A stretch of DNA of 64,000 bases, taken from positions 13,144,558 to 13,208,557 of the forward strand of contig NC_021684.1 in NCBI RefSeq assembly GCF_000247815.1. The letters run 5' to 3'. This document shows positions 27,018 through 40,100 of the stretch, in pieces (position 1 is the first letter of the stretch; each line of letters opens with the position of its first letter). Source of the DNA: Ficedula albicollis. Lineage: Eukaryota > Chordata > Aves > Passeriformes > Muscicapidae. The notes under the pieces were generated by a model, which saw nothing but the letters and a program-made list of their open reading frames with translations, was not told the origin of the DNA and searched no databases. The position numbers and the translations under genes were made by a program.

Positions 27018-29219
27018 CTAAATAGTAGTTAAAAATAAACTCTTTGCTAACGTTCTACTTCCACTTCTTCCATTTATAACCAACACCACACTGCATTTAT
27101 GCATGAATCTGTTCTTATGTCAAAACCTGTTTCAAGCCTGATTTCGCTCATACTCTTTGTCAAGTGTCTCTGGGCTCCTGGAGTGGCTCTGATCCCCTCA
27201 GCCAAAGGGGCTCCTTCTCCCTCTGGGGAGAAATTCTTTACATGAAGTGGGCACTTTTATCCCTGAGCAAGTGTTCAGGACCAAACCTCTGTGTGGTGCT
27301 CCACCTGAGCAAATGCACCCTCCAGACTCCTTCCCACGCTTTCTCCTGGCCCTGGTGCCCAGCAATTCACTGCCTCCTGTCACAGCTTACTGGCACTATC
27401 TGACCTGCTAACTTCATATTTATTTCCTTAAAAGTTTGCTGTGGATGACAGTGCCCAGCAACTGGAGACATTTCAGGAGATAGCCTTGAGAACATTAGGA
27501 AAGCTGTAAATTCTCTTAGGGATTATTTCAGTGGCACAGATCAAGTAAAGGGTTTTGATCCTTTCAACTCATCTCTGAGGTTTCAGAACATCCATAAAAA
27601 TTTGGATAAACCTGCTATTAAAAAAAAAAAGAATCCCAGTCCACACCTAAAGAGCCTCCTGAAAATTAACATTGAGAAGTATCTCATGTTCATTCTTTAA
27701 TAAAGGGAAAGGCTGACAATAAGCTAAAGGAAGCAAAATAGTGTGGGTCAATTTGCAGCTTATGGTGTGAAGACAGATCTTGTCCTGATTTTGGCATCAG
27801 TAAGAAAAGGAATATCTCCAACTCATGTAATAAGAGCCAAGGTAGGAAAGACATTCTCTCTAGACAAATTTGCCAGTAAATCTGAAGCTGATTCACGTCC
27901 CCATTCAGCAGGGCATTTAAATCTTCTTTCAATGCTTAAGAGCTGTTTGAACTCACTTAAGCTGATCACTTGCTTAAATGCTAAAATGCTGAAAAGGGAT
28001 TGCACTGAACACCAGTAGGAACATCTATAATTAAAAAAAACCCTTCTGAGCCTAACAAGCATAGCTGGCTGTGTTGCTCATTGTCCACATCTGACAGTAA
28101 GGACTCCTGCTTTAATTAATGTGATCGAGGGAAGACATCTGAATGATCACAGAGAAAGAAATTAAGTCATCATGTGAGTCAGAAAATTGCATGTAGGGCT
28201 GGATTAACACTAGGGAAAAATACGAGACATTAGATTTAATTCTTCATGAAAATAGTACTTGCTAGTTCAAACCCAAATTTTCTGAAAAATTTTAGGAAAA
28301 CAACATTTCCTTCATTTTTAATGTCTCTTCTCTTGCATCTTCAGAAGTTTCTCCCATTATCACACTTCACCACTGTCACGTTTCAGTTGTTGCTAATGAA
28401 CATTTGATCTTTTTAATAAAAAATATAGAAAATATGCATGGAACAAAGAGCCCCACCAAGGAATGACCACATCCTGCAGTGTTTACTCATAAGCATTTCA
28501 ATAGCATGTCCTTTGACCTGCAGTGATAATTGGGGTCTGCAGGTCTTCCATAATTGTTTCCCTCAGCACAGGGAAATGCAAGGCTTAACACAATAAACTG
28601 GAAAACTGTAACAGTCACTGCTAATAAAACAGCACAGAAAGGGAGGAGCCTCCATTCATCCAAAAAAGACAGCTTTGTACATAAACTCAGTATTGTGATT
28701 AAGAGGATAAATTAGTGGATCATAAGTGGCACAATTTACATTAACTACACAATTACAATTATTTTGTGAAAATTAAGGTGAATAATACTGACTCTAGTAT
28801 TTCCATCTCAGTTTGAAGCTTCAAAAGTCAGTGTGAGAACAAAAGGGGTGAAGCAGGCTCTGGAGGAAGTGAGGAGAGCTCTCCTTTCTGCTCCAGATAT
28901 TCAGTGTCAGCCACAACTACACTGAGGCCAGCATATTTGTCAGACCAAAACTGCTGCTCCTGAAGGAGATCAACCACCATCCTTCCTTTGTCTATTTTCA
29001 CATCCTCCATTATGTTTTTCTTTTTCTCTCACTTTCATTTTCATCTGATGCCCAAGCAGATGCTGTGCAGCACCCAGCACGAGGCACCAGCAATGAGAGG
29101 ACAGCCATGAGGGCGTCTGGGATTTTCAGTGCAGGAAGCAAGAACTGAGAACCCCCAATCCCCAATGAAGTTATGGTGTCTACAGCATTGTTTCTTCTTG
29201 CTTCAAAAGCTTCATTTAC
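27018..29219 (-). other. Putative intron with one unexplained open frame
   Basis: The minus strand is open at 28828-29010 and reads protein-like (for example QEQQFWSDKYAGLSVVVADT), but it has no usable donor and its only acceptor is weak. It may be a relic or chance. Nothing else was recognised. Confidence 0.35.
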
Positions 29220-29315
29220 CACTGATGTCAGAATGACATGTGGAGCTAATTCTATGCATCTGTGTGGGAGAAAAGGTGTATTGCTTCCATTTCTATCTGC
29301 CACTGTAAAGCTGCC
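29220..29315 (-). CDS. Candidate exon, 96 nt, phase 0-0
   Basis: Acceptor CATTTCAAGTTTGCAG is followed by 32 codons reading GSFTVADRNGSNTPFLPH then RCIELAPHVILTSV, with donor GTG|GTAAAT. Length is a multiple of three and both sides are phase 0. The alternating polar and aliphatic pattern suggests beta strands. The frame stays open after the donor for about 70 codons, so the 3' border is less certain than the 5' border. Confidence 0.6.
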
Positions 29316-29593
29316 CTGCAAACTTGAAATGAAAAATTCCTGCTATTTCTGCATGCCTACAAAGTGCCCAATACCCACAGGTCTTTTCCTTAAGGACACA
29401 TTTTTAGCAGGGGTTGAATGAAAGAAATGACACATTTGTGTATTTCCCCCAGCCAGCATTAGATCAGCCTTTGGCTGCCTTGGCAAGGAGTGAAATCATA
29501 ACAGGGCTGAGGGAAAGCAAACAAAGCCCATCCTGCCAGGCAGCTCCCACTGCTCCCCTCTCAACAGGAGAGCAGGGCACGTTCTGCAGGACA

Positions 29594-29664
29594 TGCAGAA
29601 TTGGTTATTCCAATAAGCAATGCAGAACTGGTTATTCCAATAAGCAATGCAGAACTGGTTATTC
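29594..29664. repeat. 27-bp minisatellite, about 2.6 copies
   Basis: The unit TGCAGAACTGGTTATTCCAATAAGCAA starts at 29594, 29621 and 29648, the last copy partial. One T/C difference separates copies 1 and 2. It makes the plus-strand 161-codon frame look repetitive, and that frame is not supported as a gene. Confidence 0.95.
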
Positions 29665-30200
29665 TGCGTTATCCAGGATAAGCCCTGGAGCCAGCATGGG
29701 AACTCTGGATTTGCAGAGCTGTAATGGAGCTCTGACCCAATGTCACATGAGAGCCAGGCCCCATCAGCAGCAGAATTTGACCCAAGCAGGGTCTGCTGCT
29801 TGCTGTGGAAAACCATCCACTGGCTTCACTGGAAGCTCGTTCAGTGTTTCAGAGCCAGCAGGGAAACAAAGCTCAAAAGGTCACACAGAGAAAACATAAA
29901 GGGGAAATTGTTTCAAGGCACGAGGAGCTGCTTCATTTTTTTTTGTTCAAGCTGGTCTCTCAGTTTGATTTTCAGCAGAGCCCTGCGCTTTACCAAGCAG
30001 GCTCCCCTAACTGACCAGGCAGGAATATGATCAGCTTTACAGAAAATCATGGGTTTGGCTGCAGACAACTCAATATTTCATTGCATCAGGCCCTGTTCTC
30101 ATACTATTTTTTATTGATCAGAATACCCCAGGCTATTAAGTTTATTAATTAAATGATAATTTTTTTTCCTGGTGAGTATACAAGGAGATAAATGTCTTAC

Positions 30201-30222
30201 AAATAAACTCAGAGCTTGCAGG
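30201..30222 (-). CDS. Possible micro-exon, 22 nt
   Basis: Acceptor CACATGACTCAG and donor TTT|GTAAGA bound one base plus LQALSLF. It is the only candidate I found between 29.3 and 35.3 kb that converts the phase-2 end of the 35.35-kb exon to the phase-0 start of the 29.3-kb exon. Confidence 0.3.
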
Positions 30223-33200
30223 CTGAGTCATGTGGTGATTTAGAAGTCATTTATCTTTTTCTCTCCCCCTCAGCAAAAAGTAATCATTGTCACAATACTC
30301 TGCAAGTCTAATGTGGCTGTGAAATGTGCAACATAAAGAGATATTTTTCATTTCCAGCACAATTATACCAAGCTTTTATGTTATACTAATTTGTAATTGC
30401 AATGCTAACAAGAGGATATGGATAACTGCTAATCCATTTAAGCACAAACTATCACCCTGGTGAAGCAGGGATGGATCTGACCCCATTGGCTCAACCCAAC
30501 CTCTTTAGAGGCTGAATTTACCTTCAAATGTCTCTGTTCTTCAAAAAAACCCCTGTTTGTATATGCCTGAATTTTCACTGCTGTCTTGAGCCAGGCCTGA
30601 GGCTGTCAGGTGATGCTCTAAAGCTCAGACACAGCAGATCCCTGGAGAACTTTCCCCCAGTGTTTTTCCCTGGCTGAATCACTGCACAGCACTTTGATAA
30701 GAAACAAGTGCCTTTTACCCCACCCCACAGCAAGCAGAGAAGTTGATCAGGTGCCTGCTAAGCATGAAAACATCACATTTCTTGGATCAAAACTGTAAGC
30801 AAGCTGTGGCTGCACATTGACAATAAATACAAGAGTCAAGTAACAGCAGAAACTCAGAGAGCAATGAAAATTAATGATTTTTGCACTTTTTGTTCCAAAA
30901 ATTGAAGCTTTCTGTCTATTCTAGAATGTGTTAGAATATTCTTAGACAGTGATGTGTATTGTACAACACAGAAAGGGACACAGCAGAACAAAAGAAATGG
31001 AGAAAAAAATGGTAAACTCTTGAGTATAAATCAGATTCCAGACTGGATCTTTTCCCCCCAGGCCTCTTTTCTCTTTTCTTGGTTTCGCCCAAGTAAAGAT
31101 AAACTCAAAATTCTTCAAGATTTGGCCCATACATTTGAATACAAACTACTAAAGATTAGTTTCTTTTCTTTAGAATTTACTAATCTCTTAAAAATCACAG
31201 CATTGCTTCCTGCTGATGGTACCCATGGTTTTGGGCAGGCCGAACTAGTTCAGTTCTAGGAGAGTTTTGAATGAGACATTATAAATCAGCCTAGCACAAG
31301 AAGAGCCACATTCTATGTTTGCAGTGTTGCTCTACCAGTTTGAAGTGGTGCTTTGCAGAAAGAGACAAGGGCAGCAAAGGCAATGTCCACAGAAACACAG
31401 TTTAAAATAAAGGGCACATCAATAACAGGGAAAGCCTCTGATTTTTCATTGTTCTTTATGCAAGCAAGCAGCTGCCTGAGGACCAGCCCCCAGGTGGTTA
31501 AAGCACATCTGCAGCTCCTTGGGGAGGAAAGTGGCTGTTGCTCCAATTACAGTGAGCCCCAGAGACCCTACTGACATTTTGCAGCTGGAAAGCAGGGCAT
31601 GGTGTTAGCAGCATGCACATGTACACACATGCAAGTCCTTTGGCCTGGAGCACAGAGACCACACTCTCCACAAATCCACAGCCATCACACAGGTCAGGCT
31701 GCTCCATGCACCCTGCACAGGCTGCTCCCATCAAAGCACCTCAGGGGAATTGCTGCAACATCCCATCCTGCTCTCCAGAGCTGTTTACTGACAGTTCCAA
31801 GTCAACATCTGATGCAGATTAAAAGAATCATAAAGTGTTTAAAGAAATCAAGATCATGCATGTCCTGTGACAGCTCCACTGAGAAGCAGTGATGCTGCAC
31901 TGAGTGCTAGTTTGTCAACCTTTGCTACTTACACAATTCACAGCCAATTTAATTAAAAATATAACAGATCTGAAAGCTGCTAAAATGCTTGCAATGACTA
32001 TCAGTCATTTGATAATGGTATGAAAGAGCCATTAGAAATGAACTGTAAGCAAACTTTTTCAAGATTGAATAACAAGGGCATTACTGTTTCAGCCATTAAT
32101 GTCATGCTTTAAAAAAATTAGCTGTCCATCTTGCCTTAAAAACTAAGCATTTTTATCTCCCACACATTTACAATCAAAATATGGTTATAACAGGTACAGT
32201 AAATTTCATGGTTATGAGCTGCACATTTTGCATTCTGAACACTAAAACAGCCTCCACTGACTCACCACACTGTTTAGTTGATTTAATACAAAAGCTTTTT
32301 CCTCCCCTTTTCTGCTTGTTGCTAAGATGAATACTCGGTATTCATTAGTAATCAAATTCAATGGCAAATGTAATATTGTTGCACAGATGAACTCTTTTTA
32401 TTACCAACATTCTCATGTTTAAATTATTTTCTTTAAATAGTTGTCTCTTGTTATTCTAGTTTGTCTTATGAAGTTCAGACAAACAACAGCTTGGACAAAG
32501 GATGCAAAATTAAATAAGTGAAGAAAAACCCCCAGAATCAACATATATTGGTTACATCATTTACAAAAAAGTAATGTTGAGCCATACCCACAAGCTTTGG
32601 GATTGCCACTGTGGGATGACCAGGAATAGGATTCTCTCAGCACAAACCATGCTCAACTGCTTTTGACCACTGAACACTTAAACACTGATTGCCTTTACTT
32701 TGGGGCGTGGATTGGTCCCAGCAATCCTGCTCAGCCCTGCAGGCCCCCTGCCAGCAGCAGGGACTCACTAGATTAAAGTCCAGCATCCACAAGTTGTGCA
32801 ATCCTGAGGGTGCTGGAAAAACCCAGAGATTTCAGAGGTTTGAAGAGGTGGAGACTTTCAGGCCCAGGAATGCTCAGCTGGGAGGTCAGAACAGCACTAG
32901 TGCTGTTATTTGACTGATGAGATTTCTGAAAATCAAATTTTGAATTTAATTCTCACTTGGACAAACAAAGCCACAGGTATTTGTTTTATGAGGTACATTT
33001 CTCAAATCTGTCTTCTAACTTGAGGAATTCAGATTACCTGCAAAGAGAGGCAGGCAGGCTCAGAGCAGCTCAGGTGCTGTGCCCACAGCAAACTCCAGCA
33101 CAGGAGTGCAGATGTAAAAGGCAGCCTGCACTCCTGGGAACCAGGCCAGATGCAGAGCTCCCCTGGTGAAAGCTTCAATTTTCAAAATTGTAAAAAAAAA

Positions 33201-35326
33201 ATGAACCAAATGAAAAAAGAAGAAAGCAATGTCTTCCTTTGATCCCAGAGCTCCAAAACCAGAGATTTTAAACAATACTGCATTATATATAAAATATATA
33301 TGTACACACAAACACACATACAAATATACATTTAAATATATTATATAAAAATATATATTAGTACATGTAATAAATATACATTTAAATATATTATATAAAA
33401 ATATGTATTAGTACATATGAATGCATATGAAAAACAGAAGTTAACAAACCTTGTCCTTGACCTCTGTTCTTAAAGGTCTCAAGTTCTATTTTGAAACATA
33501 TTTTATGCATCTTATCACTTAATAATTTTTCTGTTTAAAACAAGCCCAAATGATTTACTTTGTTGAAGCACTGCAAAGTTATTTATATATATAGCAGCAG
33601 ATGCTGCTGTCTCTCTCACAATATAATACAACTTTACAACTTATACTGCCTTTCATACCAACTGCATTCCCAGATGGACAGCATTAAACACAAGGAAGAA
33701 GTGAATTCAGGCAATACACAGTGGATGTGTGTATTATGATACTGTGATGTAAAGTGCTGTCAAGACACTGTTTGATGAATAAATTAAGGCATTGAGCAAC
33801 AAGACCAATAAAAGAGTGAGGAAAAAATGAAAACAGAGGCGTACGCAGATGAGAAAATCTACTTAAGAAAAAAAGACAAAAGTTGAAAAGATGAGAAATT
33901 GATGAGGCAGAAAGATACACAGAGGCTGCTCCAGATGGCAGAAACAACAGCAAGGGTTCCTAAGCTAGTGCAAGATGTGTACAAAGGAGCATGGTGTGGT
34001 TGCAGAGTCTGCAAAAAAAACAAGCAAAGGCTGCATGCATTGCTGAGATCAACCACTGCTTTTGGAAATAAGGAGGGACTCTGAAAACCCTGCAGCTTTT
34101 GTTCTCAGCATGGTCAGATTGCTTAAAGGATCCTGACACCATGGCTGTGAAAGGATTCTTGAGCTCTGGGGCTTGAGAAGCCTCCATTTCCCTGTTCAGG
34201 GAAGGGAAATTGTTATTGCACAGTCTGCCAGCCACTGATGAACAACTGGCACACAGAGAAATCTCCATGAACCACACAAGGAGTGCACATGCACACAAGG
34301 AATCCCTTACCTACCACACAAACACTATCAGAAGTTTGCCCAAATGCAGATCTGACCTGACCTCTCAGCAGCTCACACTACATATGTATGTTAGATTTGC
34401 CTTATGGGATCCCTGTATTTCCCATACAGTGTAGAGAAGTCAATCCCTGAAAATACCCTGCTACCTGAGGAGTTTTTGGCACAGACTAAAATGATGCACG
34501 AGTATCACCATATTGTTTTATATTTTGAAAAGTCAAACATAACTGTGCTATGTTACGCTGTTTTAGAAATATTAATAAACAAACACTAAACAATCTCAAA
34601 TTTAGCTCTTAGGCCTGAAGCTATGATACATGAGTGGCAAAGTGGCATAGATGTGTTGGCCAGAAACTACTCAGTTCTAACTAAGTGGCAAGAAATCCCC
34701 AAGCATCCATGGATCACTTTCACTCTCAAGATGTCAGTGTGAGAACAGCGCTGAAAATAAACACCCCTCCCTTGACCTCCAATAACAAGTCTCCACAACC
34801 TTTAGGCTTTCAGACTAGCAAGGTCTAGTGCTCACACATAGCTTCCACAGTGGCATTTTCGAGCAGAGAACGACAGCAGGGACACATTTAAACCTTGTTC
34901 TTTTCCATATCCAGCTTTGTTTCCTTGCCCATCATCTGTAGTCTCTGCCAGTCCACTCCCAAGAAGATCCTGGTATATCAAAACAGGATTTAGCTACAGT
35001 GCTTGTACATGTAGTCTTGCTCACCTCAGAACACCCAAATGTATAAATGCTGCGCTTAACATTCATCAGACAGATCCAATAAAGCTGTAAATGAAAAGAA
35101 ATTGAAGCAACTTTGTGCCCAGGAATAAAACAAAATTAAGTAGCAGGTGTTTAAGAGATCAAGACCTAAACCACAAGTTCCTACAACATGGAATCAGTCA
35201 CTCTGGCACATCTGGGCACTCAGTGGCCAGAAATGAGCTTGATTCTTATGCAGAAACCCAGTAAATAATCTACAGGTAATTTAAAAGCCCTCAAGAGGGC
35301 ACTCAGGAAAAGCCCAAGTCACTTAC
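30223..35326 (-). other. Putative intron
   Basis: Contains an A+T-rich tandem repeat (33322-33421). A plus-strand acceptor at 30730 (CACCCCACAG) has 29 open codons but no clear donor. A minus-strand acceptor/donor pair at about 32.77 kb failed on phase. Confidence 0.4.
33322..33421. repeat. 50-bp A+T-rich tandem duplication
   Basis: Two copies of a unit starting AAATATACATTTAAATATAT at 33322 and 33372, with a few differences near the ends. It lies inside a longer TA-rich tract with short CA runs. Confidence 0.9.
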
Positions 35327-35379
35327 TGAATTACTGGTGGGACTCTGCACGGTGGCTGAGCATCCATCTCTGGTGTCAG
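35327..35379 (-). CDS. Candidate exon, 53 nt
   Basis: Acceptor TTTCCTGCCTTCCACAG and donor TCA|GTAAGTGA are both strong. The frame reads LTPEMDAQPPCRVPPVI plus two bases and joins the 36.5-kb exon in phase 0. A second frame (DTRDGCSATVQSPTSNS) is open but does not fit the upstream exon. Confidence 0.65.
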
Positions 35380-35839
35380 CTGTGGAAGGCAGGAAATGTA
35401 ATCTGTCCACTGCACCCAAGCAAAACAGCATGCAAGAATTGGTAGCAATGTAGATCCACTTTCCTGGCTACCTCTTGTTTTATGCTCAGATTTGAGGATG
35501 CTGGGTCATTACAAAGGACTTGCATTACACAAATAATCTATGATGTGCTACTGGCTCATACTCATGAACATGACAGTCCAGAATATGAAATGCAATGTAG
35601 ATGGATTCACTAAAAAACAACAAATCAAACCTAAATCATCAGTCTTCATGTCAAAGACAAGACAGTGCTCTTGTATAAGAAATAGGCCTTGGAAAAAAGG
35701 CTATACATTGTTCAATACATTGCTCATCTATAACCTACCTCACACAGACTTTAAATAAGCTTCACTTAACTATTAACTCAGACATCTTTAATCTGTTTTG
35801 CTTTTACTTTTCAAGTAAAATTCTCATTAGTAGACCACT

Positions 35840-35923
35840 GGATTGACTAATTAATAGCACGCTGCTTTAAAGAGCATGCAAGGATTGACTAATTAATAGC
35901 ACGCTGCTTTAAAAAGCATGCAA
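35840..35923. repeat. 42-bp tandem duplication
   Basis: Copies at 35840-35881 and 35882-35923 differ at one base (AAAGAGC against AAAAAGC). The unit contains TAATTAATAG and GCATGC. Possibly a duplicated regulatory element. Confidence 0.95.
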
Positions 35924-36474
35924 ATGTCATGTGTGTCCAATGCCTGTGCAAGAGAAATACAGAAAGTCCCCAGGACCAGAATTGTATGTTTTCATGATGA
36001 ATTTAGGATACTGTCAGTCATGATCCTTTGCTTGGAACCACGCTGAGATGCCAGCTGAGATCCCCAGACTGAGCAGGGGCTTGGGCTGTCAGAGCAGACC
36101 AGATCTGAACTCTTTGGAAAGGATTAGGTCTAACTCGGAGTCATGGGCAGGAGCTCAGCACAATCCCTGAGGAAACTAGAGCAACCTCTGTCCAAGACTA
36201 CAGAAAAAACAATGTCTGTCAAAATAGAAGTAAGATGCAAACAACCATGGCTGAAGTTCATGCACAATTTGGTAAAAAGGAATCAGCCACCACTGTAGGT
36301 AACCTAGGTGCATTTATTCAATCTGATTGAGCAGAAAGAGCATTATGAAAAGAATTAACACATCCCATCCTGAGATTTATTTGTATGGAACCAGCTTGTG
36401 GGTGAGATCATGTAAGAATTGATTTTTCTGCCTGACTTAAAAAACAAGGTTATGGAAAGACGAAAAATCATTAC

Positions 36475-36514
36475 CTGAGGTGTTCGGGAAGTCTTAGGCA
36501 TAACTAAATCATAC
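36475..36514 (-). CDS. Candidate exon, 40 nt
   Basis: Acceptor GTGAATTTCAG and donor CAG|GTAATG bound one base plus YDLVMPKTSRTPQ. It receives a phase-2 exon and gives phase 0, fitting the exons at 37.1 or 42.9 kb upstream and 35.35 kb downstream. Confidence 0.6.
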
Positions 36515-37030
36515 CTGAAATTCACCCAGTGCATGTATATGTGTTATCAAGGGGTGGTAAAAGTTGCTGTAATGGATAAATTATTAAATACTTTTTTCAA
36601 AACTTTATTTTTTAAAGTATATCATGTATTTTGAAGACACTGGGACTAACATTAATTCATTTACTAACTAGGTCAATAAAAATTGCTGTAGCCAAGAGCT
36701 CTATTAAAAGTCTATAATGTTATCTTAATGGAGGAAAACTAATAGAGTTCTTTGGAAGTTTTCCATAAAATTAATATTGTAGAATTTCAGTGGATGTCTT
36801 AAATAGTTTAAATAGGCATCTTTATTAACAGACTTAATAATAGAATTAAAAACAAATTAAAATCATTACTTTCTCTAAGAGGAAGTATTTACATTCCAAA
36901 CATCTTAATGGAATTTATTCTTGAAAGAATTTAGAAACAATGTTCATTATTCAACATTGTGAAGTGGGAATTGGCTATTTGGCATCCACACATAGAAGAT
37001 CTGCCAATTTGCAACTGCTGTAGCACTTAC

Positions 37031-37137
37031 TGGGAGCCTCTCTGTCTAAACCACTTTGCATGGCAGTCATCCAGAACCTCGACCTGCAATGCAATCCACC
37101 TCCTTGTCAAGAGCCTTTCTTGTTGGAAAGTGTTAAA
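37031..37137 (-). CDS. Candidate exon, 107 nt
   Basis: A long pyrimidine tract (T19 and then TCTTTTTTGTTGCTTGGTTGCC) leads to acceptor GGTGAG. The phase-0 frame reads FNTFQQERLLTRRWIALQVE then VLDDCHAKWFRQRGS plus two bases, with consensus donor CCA|GTAAGTG. It joins the 36.5-kb exon in phase to give Gln. Confidence 0.65.
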
Positions 37138-40100
37138 CTCACCAGGCAACCAAGCAACAAAAAAGATAGTAATTAAAAAAAAAAAAAAAAAAAGAAACCT
37201 GGGTAATACACAAGGCAAATAACTGAGAAAGTCATTGTATCAATTATATGCTCGTACCAGGTTCCCTGGGCTTTTCACCACTCACAATTTTGGTTTATCT
37301 CAGGTTATCCCATGTTCCCTATTTCTGTGGCTACCTGCTCATTGAAGGTTGTGCACATTTTCAGCTGAATGAAATCTTCCTATTTCAATTACACTTACTA
37401 CCTGCTAATAGGGTTAAAACACCATCAGGCAATGCAGATGAGCTGTGTGAGCCTTAAAGGGCTGTTGAGGTTGAAGGGCAGCACCCACAGTGCTGGAAAT
37501 GACACATCCCACAAAACCAAGCACAGCACTGGAGGCAAGATTTTGGCAAAGGGAGGGTGCAGGAAGGGCTGTGCACCTTGTGCAGCTGGAGGAAGCCCAG
37601 GATCAGGGGCAAAGTTCTGATCTGGTCACCATCCTTAACTCCTGGGGGTGAGCAGAAAGCATTAATTATGATATAGCTAATGCAGCCAAAAGCAGCCATG
37701 CAGCCTGTGCCTGGGACTAAAACCCACAGAACCACAGAAAAAATTTCCTTCGAACACATGCAGGCATTTCTCAGGGAGTTTGTGGAAAAAAGGGAAGCCA
37801 AGACCTGACAGAACAGTACTGAAGCAAGTTTACCTTCCTACTGAACTCAGCAGACTTCCAGTTCTGTTCCTAAATAAACAAACTCATGAATTTCTGATGA
37901 AATCACTGTATTTCATATCCAAGTACTGTACATAGGCAATTGAAACTAAAGCTGTTGGAGTTCTATTCACCAAGGAACATTGTCTTGGGTTAGAAGAGTC
38001 CATTTTCCTGACAGGCCAGATTTGATTATAAAAGGCATCACCACACCCGTTGTGGACAGCAGGGTGACACACACAGTGATCCAAAATTCACATCCCACCC
38101 ACGCCTTCCTCACCTTGCCACCAGGTCAGGGCGAGGGGGAGGTGACTGCAAACACAGCCTGCACCAGGGCCAGCACAGCCCCAGCCTGGGCACCTTCACT
38201 GCAGATTTTTAACTAGAGCACGTCTCCTTTGTGCAAGCTGTGTCATCTGAGCACTGACTTACTGCCACCAAAACAGGCATTGTGCAGAAGTTATTTGTCA
38301 CTGTGTAATCAGCAGAGATAACCAGACTTTGCTTCTCGTTATCGATGCTAGGCTGGAACAGGCAGGGCAGGAGGTGTAATATTGCACTGTAATTGCTCCT
38401 AACACTGGAACATTCTCCCCCCAGTCTGAAATGACTTGCCAGAGAGTTAAAGCCCTTCCACAGAAATTGGCAGCATTGTGACATTCAGAGAACAGGCCGG
38501 AACACTGAAGCTATTTCAACCATTACCTTACCAGACACATTAAAGGATCAGATCCAAAGGCCATAAAAGTTCCAGGAAACTTTTTGTAGTCTATAATGAG
38601 GTTTGTATCAGGCTCCAGGTCCCAATCAGCCTTCCCCGGTTTTGGTATTCATGTTTGCTAAAATTACAAAATGTCCTTTCATTCCAGAGAATCTTATCAG
38701 AAAATTGATCTCTTTATATATAAAGTCTTCAGCCAAGGTAAAGTCCTTTCAGGAGTTTTATGGTTTCCTATCATTCTTTTCAAAACCCTCTGGAAACTGG
38801 AAAATATGCTGATACTGTTTCCATGTTAAAAAGAATGGTTAAATAAAATAGAAATATAGTTCTCAAGTGTTTGCAAATATCCAGCCTTTTATAATCTCTT
38901 TGGCAAAAATGCCAAAGGTTAGCAGAAAACAGGTTAAAAAAAATCAGAATTAATTCGGAATGACACAATTATTTACAGAAGTACCTATCTGAACATTATC
39001 TCATTCTCTTATAAGATCTACAACTGTGCTCTATGTATTTAAATTAAATTATTTAATGCAAATGTCATTTATGAACAGCTCAGCAAGACACTGTATTGTA
39101 TCAAAACACCTTATTCTGTGTAAAAGCAGATTGCCAGTTCTGGGATTGTAAACGTGTCAGACAATAATTTTATTGCTTTGCAGGTAGCAGTGTTCTTGTT
39201 CCCAAATGGTGATTGAGTGATAGCTTTTAATATTGTCTAATGATCACAAACATGTGGAGTCTTGTGTTAACATCTGGTTTATGGGTAAAGTCGCACACAA
39301 AACCACTCACAAAACAAATAACCCCCTGCCCTCTGAAAGGTGGAATTAATAGAATAAGAACATGTTCTTTTATTACTGAAGAAGAAGTAGCAGGGCATGC
39401 TGCAAACATTTATAGGTATGGTTTATGTAGTGCAACTAACTGAACAAATCACTTTGTTCAAAAAATTCTTAGAAGTCACAAGCTCTAAGGAGGGGAAAAC
39501 AGTTTGTCAGGAACAGTGGAGGAAGAAATACCTGCGGAACCAAATCTCAGAATTCTGAGCGTGGCAAAGCTTTCACTGCAGACAAGGAGAGCTTTTCCTA
39601 AGGGCAGCCTTAGCTAGTAACATGTGATGTCCAGGCAAGCTCAAGAACTTCTGAAGGTAGAAATAAAAACCCCATGTCAGTTGTTCCATCCTTATGGCTC
39701 ATTTTTTTATCAGTGAGCATCACATAGCAAATAAAGCCTCAAGGACTGCTAGAAATCACCCTACTTGGTCACAGCTACTACAGTTTTGGTTACAGATTTT
39801 CTAAAAAAGTGTATTAAACAGGCTCCACCTTGGACTTCCCAGTCTTACCACATTTATTTCAGTATCTCAGATACTGCACTATGGTAAATTTTTCCCTTAA
39901 ACTGTTTTACTTTGTTCTAGCCTAATTCTTTTGCCTGGCTGGAGCTTTTCCTAGGTACCTCGATCTTTCCAGATGTGAGTTCACAGCCCAGAGCCCACCA
40001 TGGTATGGCTTCCATAGGAGTCACTTTGCCTGCCAGGCCTCTGCCCAGGGCTAGGAGTGCAGGTGAACAAGCCCCTCACACCTCCCTTCACAAGCCTCAG

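Noticed and set aside
28828..29010. Protein-like minus-strand frame of 60 codons
   Set aside because: Only a weak acceptor and no donor, and its phase does not fit the flanking candidate exons.
29414..29899. 161-codon plus-strand frame with a repeated GYSNKQCRT segment
   Set aside because: The repeat comes from the 27-bp minisatellite, and there is no other support.
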